Under the pieces are notes generated by a model. It worked only from the letters and a program-made list of their open reading frames with translations, made no database searches and was not told where the DNA came from. A stretch of DNA of 7,003 nucleotides from TMED27 sp964351195 (GTDB lineage: Bacteria > Pseudomonadota > Alphaproteobacteria > Micavibrionales > Micavibrionaceae), in the NCBI GenBank assembly GCA_964351195.1, contig CAYGNI010000095.1, positions 1 to 7,003 on the forward strand, read 5' to 3'. The translations under genes and the position numbers were made by a program. How positions within the stretch are numbered: position 1 is the first letter of the stretch; each line of letters opens with the position of its first letter. Below, one piece after another: positions 6,376 to 7,003 of this stretch.

Positions 6376-6380
6376 ATAAT
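6375..6380 (+). promoter_or_regulatory. Candidate -10 box TATAAT for the phosphofructokinase gene
   Basis: A consensus TATAAT lies about 100 bases upstream of the start codon. No good -35 hexamer is seen 16-18 bases upstream (attccg region), so this rests on the -10 alone. If used, the leader would be about 95 bases and would contain the second palindrome. No clear promoter for the minus-strand train could be picked out. Confidence 0.35.
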
Positions 6381-6401
6381 TTGTTGTAAGGTAATAGAAA
6401 A

Positions 6402-6411
6402 ATGGTACCAT
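6402..6411. promoter_or_regulatory. Palindrome ATGGTACCAT, possible operator
   Basis: This perfect 10-bp palindrome is flanked by gaaaa (6397-6401) and tttttc (6414-6419). With a two-base bulge the symmetry extends to about 23 bases. It is related to ATGCTAGCAT at 6366-6375. It lies downstream of the candidate -10, where a bound repressor could block transcription, but this is inference. Confidence 0.35.
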
Positions 6412-6467
6412 GATTTTTCATTTTCTTCAATAACTTAAGATGATAATTTAAAAGGCGATTTTACTTT

Positions 6468-6475
6468 AAGAAGGG
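6468..6475 (+). promoter_or_regulatory. Shine-Dalgarno site of the phosphofructokinase gene
   Basis: AAGAAGGG lies six bases before the ATG at 6482 and fixes the start. This strong site contrasts with the missing sites in front of purE, purK and the RHH gene. Confidence 0.75.
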
Positions 6476-6481
6476 TTCTTC

Positions 6482-7003
6482 ATGTCAAAACATATAGCGA
6501 TATTCACCAGTGGGGGAGATTGTGCAGGGTTGAACGCGGTTATGCGCGCGGTTGTTCAGCGCGCCTCAGGGCTTGGTTGGCGGGTGACGGGAATTGAAAA
6601 CGGGACAGCCGGGCTGCTTGAGAAGCCGTATCGGATTCGTGAGCTGAAGCCGCAGGACTTTGACGGGTTTATCATGCGCCGCGGCGGTACGATTTTGGGG
6701 ACAACGAATTCAAAAAATCCGTTTCGTTATCCTATGCCCGATGGCTCTGAGAAAGACCGTTCAGGCGAGATTATTGATGCGCTTAAAGATCTCAAGGTTG
6801 ATGCGTTGATCGGTATTGGCGGGGATGGAAGCTTTGATATTCATAGCCGTATAGCGGAGCAGGGCGGTTTGAATTTTATTGGAATCCCCAAAACTATTGA
6901 TAATGATCTGGATCTTACGGATGTATCGGTTGGATTTGATACGGCGGTCAGTATCGCAACAGAGGCGTTGGACCGGTTGCAGCCGACGGCGGCATCCCAT
7001 GAC
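6482..7003 (+). CDS. 6-phosphofructokinase, N-terminal half (3' end outside window)
   Basis: The first 174 codons of a PfkA-superfamily enzyme, which phosphorylates fructose 6-phosphate to fructose 1,6-bisphosphate in glycolysis. Visible motifs: TSGGDCAGLNAVMRA (9-23), the first nucleotide-binding loop; RRGGTILGTTNSKNP (66-80); GIGGDGSFD (111-119); and the catalytic PKTIDND (136-142) with its Asp pair, followed by VGFDTAVSIATEALDRL (150-166). Residues corresponding to E. coli positions 104 and 124 are Gly (GGDG) and Lys (PKTIDND). Gly at 104 favours ATP; Lys at 124 is typical of PPi-using and group III enzymes, so the donor is most likely ATP but uncertain. The gene is divergent from the DUF465-purEK train and has its own strong ribosome site. 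It runs off the window while still in frame. Confidence 0.93.
   Translation, partial: MSKHIAIFTSGGDCAGLNAVMRAVVQRASGLGWRVTGIENGTAGLLEKPYRIRELKPQDFDGFIMRRGGTILGTTNSKNPFRYPMPDGSEKDRSGEIIDALKDLKVDALIGIGGDGSFDIHSRIAEQGGLNFIGIPKTIDNDLDLTDVSVGFDTAVSIATEALDRLQPTAASHD

Noticed and set aside
6442..6447. GATAAT as a second -10 box for the phosphofructokinase gene
   Set aside because: No -35 hexamer at a usable spacing and no extended -10; the region is A/T-rich, so chance matches are expected.

Overview
The window looks like chromosomal DNA from an alphaproteobacterium of moderate G+C content. The basis is gene content: a YdcH/DUF465 gene next to purE and purK, an alphaproteobacterial-type RHH_4 ribbon-helix-helix protein beside a class II fumarase, and a group-III-like phosphofructokinase. 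The species cannot be named from the sequence.

Layout. Positions 1-2493 (+) hold the C-terminal 830 codons of an AsmA-family envelope protein whose N-terminus lies left of the window. Its first 85 bases form a long near-perfect palindrome that stays open in the reading frame. From 6324 down to 2474 a co-directional minus-strand train runs DUF465, purE, purK, fumC and an RHH protein gene. The RHH gene meets the AsmA gene tail to tail with a 20-base overlap. Right of the DUF465 gene a divergent intergenic region (6325-6481) carries two related 10-bp palindromes and a TATAAT box. A phosphofructokinase gene then starts at 6482 (+) and runs off the right edge. No gene-free stretch exceeds 300 bases.

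How the genes fit together. PurK and PurE perform the two-step carboxylation of AIR to CAIR in de novo purine synthesis. FumC is the TCA-cycle fumarase and can also recycle fumarate released by later purine steps, but that link is inference. PFK serves glycolysis. AsmA belongs to envelope biogenesis. DUF465 and RHH are small proteins of unclear role. This is mostly housekeeping content, and I see no defence, toxin-antitoxin, phage or biosynthetic cluster.

The unexpected content is non-coding. All four gaps in the minus-strand gene train are almost filled by inverted-repeat elements of one style. Their arms are built from degenerate 9-10 base units: (c)acggag in the first, cacgaag in the second, cgcaaag/acaaag in the third, agttacaag in the fourth. 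They run close to the upstream stop codon and lie just before the next start codon, with the purine-rich arm always first in the sense direction. In three cases they supply an in-frame TAA 3-4 codons before the ATG, and no Shine-Dalgarno sequence is visible there. These elements and the in-frame palindrome in the AsmA gene are the best candidates for something undescribed.
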